Shown here one piece after another: positions 7,477 through 15,538 of a stretch of DNA of 44,838 nt. Numbering within the stretch: the stretch's first letter is position 1; each line of letters begins with the position of its first letter. Source of the stretch: Lachnospiraceae bacterium (GTDB lineage Bacteria > Bacillota > Clostridia > Lachnospirales > Lachnospiraceae); contig JAGAQZ010000003.1 in the NCBI GenBank assembly GCA_017622505.1, positions 1 to 44,838 on the forward strand, read 5' to 3'. The notes under the pieces are model-generated. The model was not told the DNA's origin and did not search any database. It worked only from the letters and a program-made list of their open reading frames with translations. Both the position numbers and the translations under genes were made by a program.

Positions 7477-8007
7477 TTATCCATTATCGTTTTCAACCGG
7501 AAGCTCCCACTCCCAATTAGCAATCCAATTTTCGACAACCGCTATACTAGGATTATCGGCATCATAAAAATTACTTCCTACCTTTATAAATTCAGGCTGT
7601 CCGTCCAAATATCTTACGCCAAAATATGTAGTATTTAACTCTGTCTCTGCATATTGGCGCGGTTCTTCGCTGTATTTAATATCTCTCTTGATTTGACATA
7701 TTATATTATAAAATCCCTGTATCTGAAACTTCGGTACAGAACCTACAACATTGCCATTTAATATTCTGCCATCGGATATTAAAAGAAAGGGATCTTCTTG
7801 AGTTATCATATGGTATATCAATCCATCGTTATCAACTGCTATAACGGCGTATGTTCGATAATCATATGTAGATGATTCAAAAAACACTATTCTAGTATCC
7901 TTACTTGTCAGCTGATCATATTTATGAAGCGAAGGAATAATAAAAATTCCTATTACAATACCTAATAGTAAGATACTGCCAATAATAATCCAGGGTCGTT
8001 TTTTCAT
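7477..8007 (-). CDS. Membrane-anchored member of the second (unrecognised) island family
   Basis: 176 residues. An N-terminal hydrophobic anchor (about residues 6-26) replaces the lipobox of its two paralogues upstream. The extracytoplasmic part keeps the family pattern: a VIAVDNDGLIYHM strand pair (like 'VIYVDNKGNIYYD' in the next gene), a VGSVPK turn, an YFGVRYLDGQP strand and a final ENWIANWEWEL (like 'ILWMDSWEWEL'). It is the most diverged of the three. AAGGACTT ribosome site, strong terminator behind it. Function unknown; its place in a paralogue array beside a putative toxin suggests an immunity or surface role. Confidence 0.75.
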   Translation of the reverse strand: MKKRPWIIIGSILLLGIVIGIFIIPSLHKYDQLTSKDTRIVFFESSTYDYRTYAVIAVDNDGLIYHMITQEDPFLLISDGRILNGNVVGSVPKFQIQGFYNIICQIKRDIKYSEEPRQYAETELNTTYFGVRYLDGQPEFIKVGSNFYDADNPSIAVVENWIANWEWELPVENDNG

Positions 8008-8058
8008 CCCAAGTCCTTTCTTTCATCAATTGGTAATTATATTTTCCAAAAAAAATTT

Positions 8059-8661
8059 TTAATCAAAATACCAATGGGCGCTTTCTAAGTTACTCCACTC
8101 CGGACAGGGATACCATTGTCGCGTCTCTTTATCCCAGCCTTCTTTTTCCAATTCCCATTCCCAGGAATCCATCCAAAGAATAATATCTTTAGCAGTTTCA
8201 TCATCTAACATACTTATTGTTTCACTATAAGTCCATAATCTTTTTGTCTCTATTGTTTCTTCGTTGTATATCAAACCATAATAAATTTGAATCACTTCGT
8301 CGGATGCTGCACCAATCGTGTCCACTTGTGCCGTAATTACCCCTTCCGGTATTTCGCATAACTTATAATATTTCTCTATCACTTCTTGACTCGGAATCTG
8401 TCCAACAACCTCTCCAAAACTATATGTACCGCTTTCTAACATAGGAATTAAGGGTTCATACAGATAATCATAATAAATATTTCCTTTGTTATCCACATAT
8501 ATCACAGCTACGCCACTCTCGTCCGGAACTGCTTCCGCTATCGCAAAAAGAATAGTTGGCTCATCCTCCGCTGTAATTTGAGAAAAATTATTACACCCCA
8601 TAGATAGTGCAAAAAGTATAAAGCATTGTATTAAAAGTATCGTCTTAATGATTTTTCGCAT
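8059..8661 (-). CDS. Lipoprotein, second island family, copy 2
   Basis: 200 residues with a signal peptide and lipobox LSMGC (Cys about 23). The first 45 residues and the last 45 (WMDSWEWELEKEGWD ... EWSN) are nearly the same as in the 8772-9377 copy, also at DNA level, while the middle third has diverged. AGGAGG ribosome site. The gene sits behind a duplicated tail of mazG, so it arose by tandem duplication of a unit that included the end of mazG. No known domain recognised. Predicted to sit on the outer membrane face of the cell. Confidence 0.8.
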   Translation of the reverse strand: MRKIIKTILLIQCFILFALSMGCNNFSQITAEDEPTILFAIAEAVPDESGVAVIYVDNKGNIYYDYLYEPLIPMLESGTYSFGEVVGQIPSQEVIEKYYKLCEIPEGVITAQVDTIGAASDEVIQIYYGLIYNEETIETKRLWTYSETISMLDDETAKDIILWMDSWEWELEKEGWDKETRQWYPCPEWSNLESAHWYFD

Positions 8662-8719
8662 TTAAACCTCCTTCTATAAGTAAAAACAGTATAGCAAATA
8701 TACTTTTATATAGCCGGTT

Positions 8720-8761
8720 CTACTTCTCATACTTCCTTATAGTTTCTTCCTCGCAGTCAAT
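8720..8761 (-). pseudogene. Duplicated mazG 3' tail
   Basis: The minus strand reads DCEEETIRKYEK followed by a stop, against DCVEETIKKYEK-stop at the true mazG end (9436-9475). The similarity continues past the stop through the 3' flank to the next lipoprotein start. It has no start codon and is a footprint of a tandem duplication. Confidence 0.8.
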
Positions 8762-8771
8762 GCATTTGTTT

Positions 8772-9377
8772 TTATTGTTCTAAATACAAACGAACACATC
8801 CTAAATTACTCCAATCCGAACAAGGATACCATTGTTCAGTTTCTTCATCCCAGCCTTCTTTTTCCATTTCCCATTCCCAGGAATCCATCCAAAGAATAAT
8901 TTCTTTTGCTGATTTATTATCCATTATACCTACCGCACTATCATAACTCCATAACGGAACCACTTCATTTCCTTCTTCATTATACCTCACAGCACAGTAA
9001 AACTGAATTGGTTCCGTAGGTGCCGCACCGAAAACATCAACATGTTCACAGTATACATTCTCTGGAATTTCACAAAACAAATCATACTTGGCAACAATCT
9101 CTTCATTTGAAATATGTCCCACATATTTACTATTGGTAAAATGGTTATTTTCTAATATAAGGGCATAATCCTCATATAAATAATCATAATATAAATCTCC
9201 GTGATTATCTAAATATATAACTGCGCACCCTTCTTCGAAGGGGAGCGCCTCGTATATAGCAAAAAGAATAGTTGGCTCATCCTCCGCCGTAATTTGAGAA
9301 GAAGTATTACACCCCATAGATAGTACAAAAAGTATAAAGCATTGTATTAAAAGTATCGTCTTAATGATTTTTTGCAT
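8772..9377 (-). CDS. Lipoprotein, second island family, copy 1
   Basis: 201 residues; signal peptide with lipobox LSMGC (Cys about 23). Conserved core pattern: AVIYLDNHGDLYYDYLYED, a CEIPENV segment, a Tyr-rich strand, then WMDSWEWEMEKEGWD near the C-terminus. It is the copy adjacent to mazG, 58 bases after its stop, with an AGAGG ribosome site, so co-transcription with mazG is likely. No characterised family recognised. With the copy at 8059-8661 it shows conserved ends and a variable middle, the pattern expected from diversification of a binding surface, but that reading is inference. Confidence 0.8.
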   Translation of the reverse strand: MQKIIKTILLIQCFILFVLSMGCNTSSQITAEDEPTILFAIYEALPFEEGCAVIYLDNHGDLYYDYLYEDYALILENNHFTNSKYVGHISNEEIVAKYDLFCEIPENVYCEHVDVFGAAPTEPIQFYCAVRYNEEGNEVVPLWSYDSAVGIMDNKSAKEIILWMDSWEWEMEKEGWDEETEQWYPCSDWSNLGCVRLYLEQ

Positions 9378-9435
9378 TTAAACCTCTTTCTGTAAATAAA
9401 AAACAATATATCAAATCTACCTTTATATAACTGCC

Positions 9436-10146
9436 CTACTTCTCATACTTCTTTATGGTTTCTTCCACGCAATCAATCAACAGCTGCTCAGAATAAATCT
9501 TCTTCTCTGCCGCAATTGCAGAAAGCTCCATCAGCATTTTACCAAGCTCCTTTTCAAGCTCTTCCTGCGGAATATCCTTCCCCTGCTGTTTTAAAGCCTC
9601 AATGCTTGCACCAAGCTTGTCCAAAGAAGCATCATAGTCAAGGATAGGCTCGTAGACCTTGTTGACTTTCTTAAGGACCTTGGATGCCCGGGTAAGGGCA
9701 GGGTGCTCTGCCGGGATTTCACGCAAAGGCGACTCAATCCAAGCCTTGCCTTCTTTCTCTTTTTTCTTAATGTCGTCCCAGTTGTTTAAAACGTCCGACA
9801 CGCCGGAAACTTCCGTAGTCCCGAATACGTGGGGGTGACGGCGCACCATTTTACGACTGATTTCATTTACCACGTCGTCCATAGTAAAAAGCCCCTCTTC
9901 GCCGGCAATCTCTGCATGCATTACAATCTGTAAAAGCAAATCCCCAAGCTCTTCGCACATATTGTCCGCGCTGCCGGTCTCTTCCAAAATACGAACGGAA
10001 GATAAGAACTCATAAGCCTCCTCCAGCATACAGGGGCGAAGGCTGTCGTGAGTCTGCTCTCTGTCCCAGGGACAGCCGTCAGGCGCCCGCAACGCCTTAA
10101 TGATTTCAAGAAAATCTTCATAACTGTATTTCTCTTTGTTTACCAT
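9436..10146 (-). CDS. mazG: Nucleoside triphosphate pyrophosphohydrolase MazG
   Basis: About 236 residues. MazG hydrolyses (d)NTPs to (d)NMP and pyrophosphate, cleaning the nucleotide pool and, in some bacteria, modulating the stringent response. Visible hallmarks: LRAPDGCPWDREQTHDSL near the N-terminus, the metal-binding EEAYE ... EELGDLLLQ motifs, HPHVFG and NWDDIKKKEK, plus a second degenerate C-terminal half, as in full-length two-domain MazG. I start at MVNKEKYS because AGGAG lies eight bases before it; an ATG five codons earlier is also possible. The gene is usually close to hup in clostridia; here about 9.3 kb of accessory DNA follows it. Confidence 0.93.
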   Translation of the reverse strand: MVNKEKYSYEDFLEIIKALRAPDGCPWDREQTHDSLRPCMLEEAYEFLSSVRILEETGSADNMCEELGDLLLQIVMHAEIAGEEGLFTMDDVVNEISRKMVRRHPHVFGTTEVSGVSDVLNNWDDIKKKEKEGKAWIESPLREIPAEHPALTRASKVLKKVNKVYEPILDYDASLDKLGASIEALKQQGKDIPQEELEKELGKMLMELSAIAAEKKIYSEQLLIDCVEETIKKYEK

Positions 10147-10179
10147 CTCTTTGCTCCTCATGCTTCTCTTTAATGTATC

Positions 10180-10205
10180 ATAGGCGAATTATACAATCCG
10201 CCTAT
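10180..10205 (-). other. Intergenic hairpin between the PEGA lipoprotein gene and mazG
   Basis: An 11-bp stem (ATAGGCGGATT against AATTCGCCTAT, one G-U pair) with a 4-base loop. On the minus strand it is not followed by a T run, so it may be an RNA processing or stability element rather than an intrinsic terminator. Confidence 0.5.
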
Positions 10206-10225
10206 CACTATCCTGCTATTTATTT

Positions 10226-11695
10226 TTACTGTCCAATCTCTAACAAGTCCGAGAAAGAATAGTGCACGTCCTTGTCATCGTCTTCTAACTGAATCGTGTA
10301 GCTTCTCGTCTGATAACCCGTCTTTCTAAGGGTAATCACCACGCTGTTTTCCGGCTTGCTAAAAGAGATGGGGGCGATGCCCACATAGCTTCCGTCCACG
10401 TAAATCTCAGTGCCTGCAGGCCCGTCCACGTACACCTTGGCACTTGTGCCCGTGGTTCCGGTACTGCCGGTAGCAGAACTGTTGCCGGAACTGTTACTGC
10501 TGTTTTCGGAACCGCTGTTATTCTCTGACGAACCGGAACTGCTTTCCGAAGACTGGCTGCTATTCTGGGAACTGTTGTTTTCGGAAGAATTCGAACTGTT
10601 CTCTGACGACTGACTGCTGTTCTGCGAAGAATTCTGGCTTGTGCTTTCCGAACTGTTCTCCGATGATTCACTGCTGTCTTCCGACGAATCTTCATCATCG
10701 TCATCTTCTCCGTTCTCAGTCAACGTCAATGTAACAGACGCCGACGGCTCACCTACCTTAATATAACTTGCCATGGTATCATAGCCGTCCGCACGGCAAA
10801 TCAACTGATGAATACCGTATTCCATAGACACCGGCGCGCCGGTATCCACTTTCTCGCCGTCCACAAATAATTCCGCATCTGACGGATTTAATACAAACAA
10901 TACGTTGCCAAATTTTTTCTCTACATCAATATCGCCCAAATCTAGGGTCACTTCCTGATTACGGCCGATAGTCACACTTTTTACACCGGTAATACCGTCA
11001 TTGCTGATTAACACCTCATAAGACCCTTCAGGCACCGTAAGAAGCATATCCTCCGTTACGGAACGGATGATTTTATTGCCCACTTCAATCCAACCGCCGA
11101 TAAAATATTCATCGTTCTCCAAACGAAGATAACCATGCCCGCTCTGCAGATAAATACTGTAGATGGTATGGTCCTTACCGCAGATGGATATCACATCGCC
11201 CTTGCTCAATTCCATTTGGTCCAGATTCATATTACCGTCGGAAATCGCAAGAAAATCATCCAGCTTATATTCCTCGTTTAGGAACATAAGACGGCTGTCG
11301 TTTTTGATAAACTCTTCAAACGCAATGTCGGAATACACAAAATAATCCGGGGACACATTCAAAGAAAGCAACTTCTTGTCACTTTTATCAAAAGTAATAT
11401 CCGCCACAACACCGCAACGCACCTGCTTTGCCGACATTGCACTACCGTACTTATCGTTAAAATGAGTGACGCCATCGTAGCTTAAGGTATAGCGAAGCCC
11501 CGTTTCAATGTTCTGAAACGTAATGCACTGCTCGCCGGTATCCATAGTGACAAGAATCGCCGTATCTTCATATATGTAATTGGCCGTCTGCTCAGATACA
11601 GGCTCCTCCGATACAGGCTCTTCGTCCCGCCCGCAGGATACTAAACACATCATAAGCAAACACATCATAAGTAGCTTTCGATACTTTTTCATCAT
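10226..11695 (-). CDS. Lipoprotein with two PEGA domains and a Ser-rich linker
   Basis: 489 residues; signal peptide with lipobox CLVSC (Cys about 21). The central part is beta-rich and unassigned. A PEGA-type domain (FVLNPSDAELFVDGEKV, about residues 265-325) is followed by a roughly 80-residue linker made almost only of Ser, Asn, Gln, Glu and Asp (NSSQNSSQSSENSS type). A second PEGA domain (GPAGTEIYVDGSYVG, about 425-480) closes the protein. PEGA domains are small surface beta modules found in cell-envelope proteins. The linker looks like a flexible stalk reaching into or through the wall. An unusual pair of adjacent ATG codons follows GGAGGGCG. Function unknown. Confidence 0.85.
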   Translation of the reverse strand: MMKKYRKLLMMCLLMMCLVSCGRDEEPVSEEPVSEQTANYIYEDTAILVTMDTGEQCITFQNIETGLRYTLSYDGVTHFNDKYGSAMSAKQVRCGVVADITFDKSDKKLLSLNVSPDYFVYSDIAFEEFIKNDSRLMFLNEEYKLDDFLAISDGNMNLDQMELSKGDVISICGKDHTIYSIYLQSGHGYLRLENDEYFIGGWIEVGNKIIRSVTEDMLLTVPEGSYEVLISNDGITGVKSVTIGRNQEVTLDLGDIDVEKKFGNVLFVLNPSDAELFVDGEKVDTGAPVSMEYGIHQLICRADGYDTMASYIKVGEPSASVTLTLTENGEDDDDEDSSEDSSESSENSSESTSQNSSQNSSQSSENSSNSSENNSSQNSSQSSESSSGSSENNSGSENSSNSSGNSSATGSTGTTGTSAKVYVDGPAGTEIYVDGSYVGIAPISFSKPENSVVITLRKTGYQTRSYTIQLEDDDKDVHYSFSDLLEIGQ

Positions 11696-11780
11696 CGCCC
11701 TCCGTAGGCAATATGGTTTGTCGTTGCTCTTTGAAAGAAGTCGTTGCTACATAACTTCCTTCTTCTATATTGTAACACGT

Positions 11781-12773
11781 TTATATTTCATCGTCGAATA
11801 CTTTACGCAAGAACACTGCCTTGGAATTCTCCAGCCGTAAAATATTCTCTAACTTCGCCATATACTGGCCCGATAAAAAGGCCTTGTTGGAATTGTAATA
11901 AAAGTTAGCGATTTTGCGGAATTTCTCAGGGTAAGCCAAGCGGTAAAATAACTGCCGTTTCTCGCTGTCACTAAGGGGATTTACCGCCTCGTATTCTTCC
12001 AGAAGTTTCGCGCCAAGGGCCACGTCCCAGTCTGCCTTCTCCAGGGTTTTACGCATAAAAAGCGCAACGTCCCTCACTCTGCTGTCCCACTGGCACTTCT
12101 CGAAATTAATCACCGCCGCCTGCTCTTTTCCAAACAAAACATTGTGATACTGATAATCGCCGTGGGCAAACTGCCTCTTCGTCTCAATCTCAGCATAAAG
12201 ACCGCCAAAGTCCTCTTCTTTGATCCGTTCCTCAACCTTAAGTGCCTGGGAAAGAAACACATTATAAGCATCCAAAAGTGCCAGCTCAAACTCCGTCTTG
12301 CGCCCGCGCCCGCGGATAAAAGAACGAATCTTTTTAAGACCTTTATTCTGGCGCTCCACATCTGCTTCTAAGTCGAATCTGTGTAAGCCTTCCGGCAAAA
12401 CCTCTTCGGGATAGAAAAGCTCCTCGTGAAGAAGCGCAAGGGAATGCATGGCAAGCTTTAAATCTTCCACATCCTTAGGGGAACACTCTCTTCCCTCTTG
12501 GTAGTCTTTGACCACATAGCCCATACCTTCTCTATCGTAGGAGATGAAATTCCCCTCTTTATCCGGCACAAGCGTATCCACAAAGACCGCCGCCTTCCCT
12601 GCCACAGCCTGCAACAATACGTCCATCAACCCAAGCTTAGACACCGGTGCCTGGTACTCTTTCATAATTTTAAGGCCCTTGTCGGTCTCGCACACAAAAG
12701 CACCTCTTACCTTGTGACTTTTTAATACCGTAAAGTCATAGTTTTCCAAAAGGGTGATGGCCCTGTCATTCAT
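11781..12773 (-). CDS. CotS/aminoglycoside phosphotransferase-like kinase
   Basis: 330 residues, starting at MNDRAITLL, which has AAGGAGG eight bases before it; a longer frame to 12818 lacks such a site. The fold is APH-like: FAHGDYQYHNVLF carries the catalytic loop (H-G-D-x-x-x-x-N) and VINFEKCQWD replaces the usual 'I-D-F/W' metal-binding motif, with Asn-Phe-Glu instead of Asp at the first place. This pattern is typical of CotS-family spore coat proteins. The changed metal ligand leaves catalytic activity open. It lies between a surface lipoprotein gene and cca without a clear operon link. Confidence 0.8.
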   Translation of the reverse strand: MNDRAITLLENYDFTVLKSHKVRGAFVCETDKGLKIMKEYQAPVSKLGLMDVLLQAVAGKAAVFVDTLVPDKEGNFISYDREGMGYVVKDYQEGRECSPKDVEDLKLAMHSLALLHEELFYPEEVLPEGLHRFDLEADVERQNKGLKKIRSFIRGRGRKTEFELALLDAYNVFLSQALKVEERIKEEDFGGLYAEIETKRQFAHGDYQYHNVLFGKEQAAVINFEKCQWDSRVRDVALFMRKTLEKADWDVALGAKLLEEYEAVNPLSDSEKRQLFYRLAYPEKFRKIANFYYNSNKAFLSGQYMAKLENILRLENSKAVFLRKVFDDEI

Positions 12774-12893
12774 TTTATCTTCCTCCTTAGGCTTCATACT
12801 CACAACATACGAAAGCACCGAAACCTTCCTAAAAAGTCTTTCGCTTCTTCCGCTATGATATTGTATGAATGCCCTTGGAAAAGTATGTTAAAA

Positions 12894-14216
12894 TCAGGGC
12901 AGGAATTTCTTTAAAAGATATTCTTTCTCATTGTGCTCCGGGGACTCTATTACTTCTTGTAACATGGCGTCCAAAACCGCGCCGATTTCCTTGCCGGGCT
13001 TCATGCCGCAGGCAATCAAATCCTTGCCGCTCACCGCCAAAGTCGCCTTGGATACACATTGACTCTTCGCACAGATTTCTTCGTAATCCTTGCGGTTTGC
13101 CTCAAGGTTGGCAAGTTTCGTATCTCTTTTATAATTGCTCTGGGCAGAAATGTCTGCTTCCTGCACTTCGAACAATTCAGGAAATGCCTCTTCGCCAATG
13201 CGCGCCATTGCACGACGCATATACTTCAATCCCGGCACAATTCTTTCATCATGATGGCGAATCAGAATGCACACCTTACGAATGGTGTCATTGTCGAATT
13301 TCAATCGGTGAAGGATTTCTTCCGCCATCTCTTCCGACTTCGCGGGGTGCCCGTAATAATGGTCAATTCCTTCTTCGTCCGTCGTAATACATAAGGGTTT
13401 CCCAAAGTCGTGCATCAGCATGGTAAGTCGCAACACCTTATCCGCCCGGATATGCCCGGTGGCAACCAGGGAATGCTCGCCCACCGTATACATGTGGTGA
13501 CGGTTACGTTGCTCGGTCTCCATCGCCAAATCAAACTCCGGCATAAAATATTTCGTAAGTCCTAATTCATAGGCATCTTTCATCATAAAAGGATTAGGCG
13601 AAACCAAGGTTTTTACCAGTTCCACCTGAATACGCTCCGCGCTGATTTTCTTAAGATTCCCGGCAATTTCCTTCATTGCCTTGCGGGTTTCTTCTTCAAT
13701 CGTATAGCCAAGCTGCGCCGCAAAACGCACCGCACGCATCAGACGCAGGGCATCCTCCGTAAAACGCGCTCTCGGGTCGCCTACGCAACGAATTACCTTG
13801 CGCTCTATATCTTCCAATCCGCCGAAAATATCCACCAGCCCATCCGTATCGTTATACGCCATGGCATTGATGGTAAAATCCCTGCGAAGCAGGTCTTCTT
13901 TCAGATTCCTTGTAAAAGTAACTTCCGTCGGGTGTCTGCCGTCCTCGTACTTCCCATCAATTCGATAGGTCGTGACTTCGTAACCCACTTTGTCAATCAT
14001 AATGGTTACGGTACCGTGCTCAATACCCGTATCAATGGTGCGACGAAACAGCGCCTTCACTTCTTCCGGTGATGCGGAGGTTGTAATATCCCAATCGTTG
14101 GGTTCTCTTCCAAGAATCGAATCCCTGACACAACCACCCACGGCATACGCTTCATAGTTATTCTGTTGTAACGTTGCGATAATCTCTTTTACCGCCTGTG
14201 GCATATTAATTTTCAT
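12894..14216 (-). CDS. cca: CCA tRNA nucleotidyltransferase
   Basis: 440 residues from the ATG of MKINMPQAVK, which follows AAAGGAGG; the longer frame to 14261 is unsupported. It adds or repairs the 3' CCA of tRNAs. Class II signature: AYAVGGCVRDSILGREPNDWDI with the catalytic DxD pair, then the RRDFTINAMAY motif, GDPRARFTEDALRLMRAVRFA and SAERIQVEL. An HD-type domain follows (MLMHDFGKP ... HH), as in bacterial enzymes that also have phosphohydrolase activity. The 14247-14380 palindrome lies just upstream, so cca may be expressed from inside or near that element. Confidence 0.95.
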   Translation of the reverse strand: MKINMPQAVKEIIATLQQNNYEAYAVGGCVRDSILGREPNDWDITTSASPEEVKALFRRTIDTGIEHGTVTIMIDKVGYEVTTYRIDGKYEDGRHPTEVTFTRNLKEDLLRRDFTINAMAYNDTDGLVDIFGGLEDIERKVIRCVGDPRARFTEDALRLMRAVRFAAQLGYTIEEETRKAMKEIAGNLKKISAERIQVELVKTLVSPNPFMMKDAYELGLTKYFMPEFDLAMETEQRNRHHMYTVGEHSLVATGHIRADKVLRLTMLMHDFGKPLCITTDEEGIDHYYGHPAKSEEMAEEILHRLKFDNDTIRKVCILIRHHDERIVPGLKYMRRAMARIGEEAFPELFEVQEADISAQSNYKRDTKLANLEANRKDYEEICAKSQCVSKATLAVSGKDLIACGMKPGKEIGAVLDAMLQEVIESPEHNEKEYLLKKFLP

Positions 14217-14246
14217 GGGATACCTCCTTTCTGTTAATATAAGGAC

Positions 14247-14380
14247 GATACAAATAAACAATTCAACGCGGGCACGCTCTCGCTACGTGTCACACACAAC
14301 GGTACATAAGGTTCTAAAAAACAGAACCTAAGTACCGGCGGTTCCCCAGTACCCGCTGATTGAATCTGTTTATTTGTATC
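14247..14380. repeat. Nested palindromic element A
   Basis: The outer arms 14247-14272 and 14352-14380 are imperfect inverted repeats (GATACAAATAAACA ... CGGG against its complement with two small indels). Inside lies a second hairpin, CGGTAC-ata-AGGTTCT (14300-14315) against AGAACCT-aa-GTACCG (14323-14337). The whole can fold into one long cruciform or RNA stem. It fills most of the gap between the HAD gene and cca. No transposase or terminal direct repeat is evident. A MITE-like or structured-RNA element is possible. Confidence 0.65.
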
Positions 14381-14470
14381 TGTGTATTTATAAAATATCA
14401 TAAGTAAAACATATAACGAAATATTTGGATAGAAATATCACATTCAGCACAAAATAAATATTACCTGCCA

Positions 14471-15172
14471 TTATAAATTCTTCAACATCTCAATCATATC
14501 CTTGAATGTGCCCCGCGGTCCGTCCCAAGGATAATCTTCTCTTGCATTAATGTGATCTGTCACCAAATAGCAGTTTAACCCTGCCTGAGACGCTGCATAC
14601 ATATCTTCTTTCTCATCATTGCCAATCATTAAGCAATCCTTGGGTTCCACGCCCAAACGCTTGCAAATCGACTCATAATACTTTGGATTCGGCTTGGCAT
14701 AGCTTTCGGTTTCATAGGCCGTAATCAAATCGAAATCCTCTTCCTTCAAGCCTACAAAAGATGCCCTTGCAAGCTGTGCCGCTATGGGGAAAATCGGCTG
14801 GGATGCCAGCACCACTTTATCCGCTGCCGCTCTTGCGGCTTTTACCGCTTCCACTGCCAAAGGATTCTCTGCGGTCACTGCTTTTACATCATAAAATTCT
14901 TTTTGGTAAAAGGCATCTGACGCCTCGATAAAAGCGGTCGCGTCCACGTTTAATTCCTTCGCAAACACCTGCCAAAATACTTCGTAGTTGGTATGGCTGC
15001 CGTCATTTTGGATCATACCGCCGGTGGCCTTCCAAATTGTTGCAATCAAGGGCTCTTTTTCCACGCCCAAGGGGCATAATTTGCGGGACAATCCGCCAAA
15101 ATAATTTTTAACAAAAAGTTCTTCGTCCATAGGCAGAAGTGTTCTGTCCATATCAAATAAAATTGCTTTCAT
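14471..15172 (-). CDS. HAD-superfamily phosphatase
   Basis: 233 residues. HAD motif I is MKAILFDMDRTLLPMD (Asp nucleophile and Asp+2), motif III has Lys in AKPNPKYYE, and motif IV is CLMIGNDEKEDMYAA. The cap region (residues about 15-90) is helical, as in subclass I enzymes such as phosphoglycolate phosphatase or pyrophosphatase relatives. Substrate not predictable from sequence. AAAGGAAG ribosome site before the ATG. The gene is bracketed by two large palindromic elements, A downstream and B upstream, so its promoter should lie in or beyond element B. Confidence 0.88.
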   Translation of the reverse strand: MKAILFDMDRTLLPMDEELFVKNYFGGLSRKLCPLGVEKEPLIATIWKATGGMIQNDGSHTNYEVFWQVFAKELNVDATAFIEASDAFYQKEFYDVKAVTAENPLAVEAVKAARAAADKVVLASQPIFPIAAQLARASFVGLKEEDFDLITAYETESYAKPNPKYYESICKRLGVEPKDCLMIGNDEKEDMYAASQAGLNCYLVTDHINAREDYPWDGPRGTFKDMIEMLKNL

Positions 15173-15189
15173 GGTTCTTCCTTTGAATC

Positions 15190-15435
15190 AAGGAAGTGCT
15201 TTTGTGTTTGCTACGGACTCGCTCTCGCTATGCGATTCTCGCATAGTACTCCGTACGGATGCGCACCTCGTGAAATTGAATATGCGCTTCACGCTCACGA
15301 GGGCGCAAATGAGTCGTTCCGACTCATTATTTGTGTACGTAACGGATGCTAAGTTCAAATTGAATTACATTCAATTTATCACTAAGCACCGACGCACACA
15401 AAACGGTCCTTAAGCAAATCACAAAACACTTCCTT
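15190..15435. repeat. Nested palindromic element B
   Basis: The outer arms 15190-15212 and 15413-15435 are imperfect inverted repeats (AAGGAAGTG...TTTGCT against AGCAAA...CACTTCCTT). Inside are at least four hairpins: CTATGCG/CGCATAG (15228-15246) enclosed by TACGG/CCGTA; CCTCGTG (15266-15272) with CACGAGG (15296-15302); AATGAGTCG-ttc-CGACTCATT (15308-15328); and AAATTGAAT-tac-ATTCAATTT (15357-15377). This explains most of the 366-base gene-free gap. It shares the string CGCTCTCGCTA with element A, which suggests a related family. No protein-coding content. Confidence 0.65.
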
Positions 15436-15496
15436 GCATACAAGTCTTAAATATCTATAGCATTAATCGTTATTCCGCTTTTAATATGCCTTATGC

Positions 15497-15531
15497 CAAA
15501 TAAAAGCGCATCTGTAAGCCTTCTTACATGC
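15497..15531 (-). terminator. Terminator of the NSS transporter gene
   Basis: On the minus strand GCATGTAAG-AAGG-CTTACAGATGC forms a stem with a 2-base bulge, followed by CTTTTATTT. It lies 8 bases after the stop of the transporter gene. Confidence 0.65.
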
Positions 15532-15538
15532 TTGATAT

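Noticed and set aside
104-9430. Prophage or integrative element
   Set aside because: No integrase, phage structural, replication or conjugation genes and no att-like direct repeats at the edges.
10336-10704. Long alternative frames on both strands over the Ser-rich linker
   Set aside because: They are products of the repetitive codons of the PEGA lipoprotein linker, without start signals.
14247-15435. CRISPR array or insertion sequence
   Set aside because: The repeats are inverted, not regularly spaced direct repeats, and there is no transposase or cas gene.
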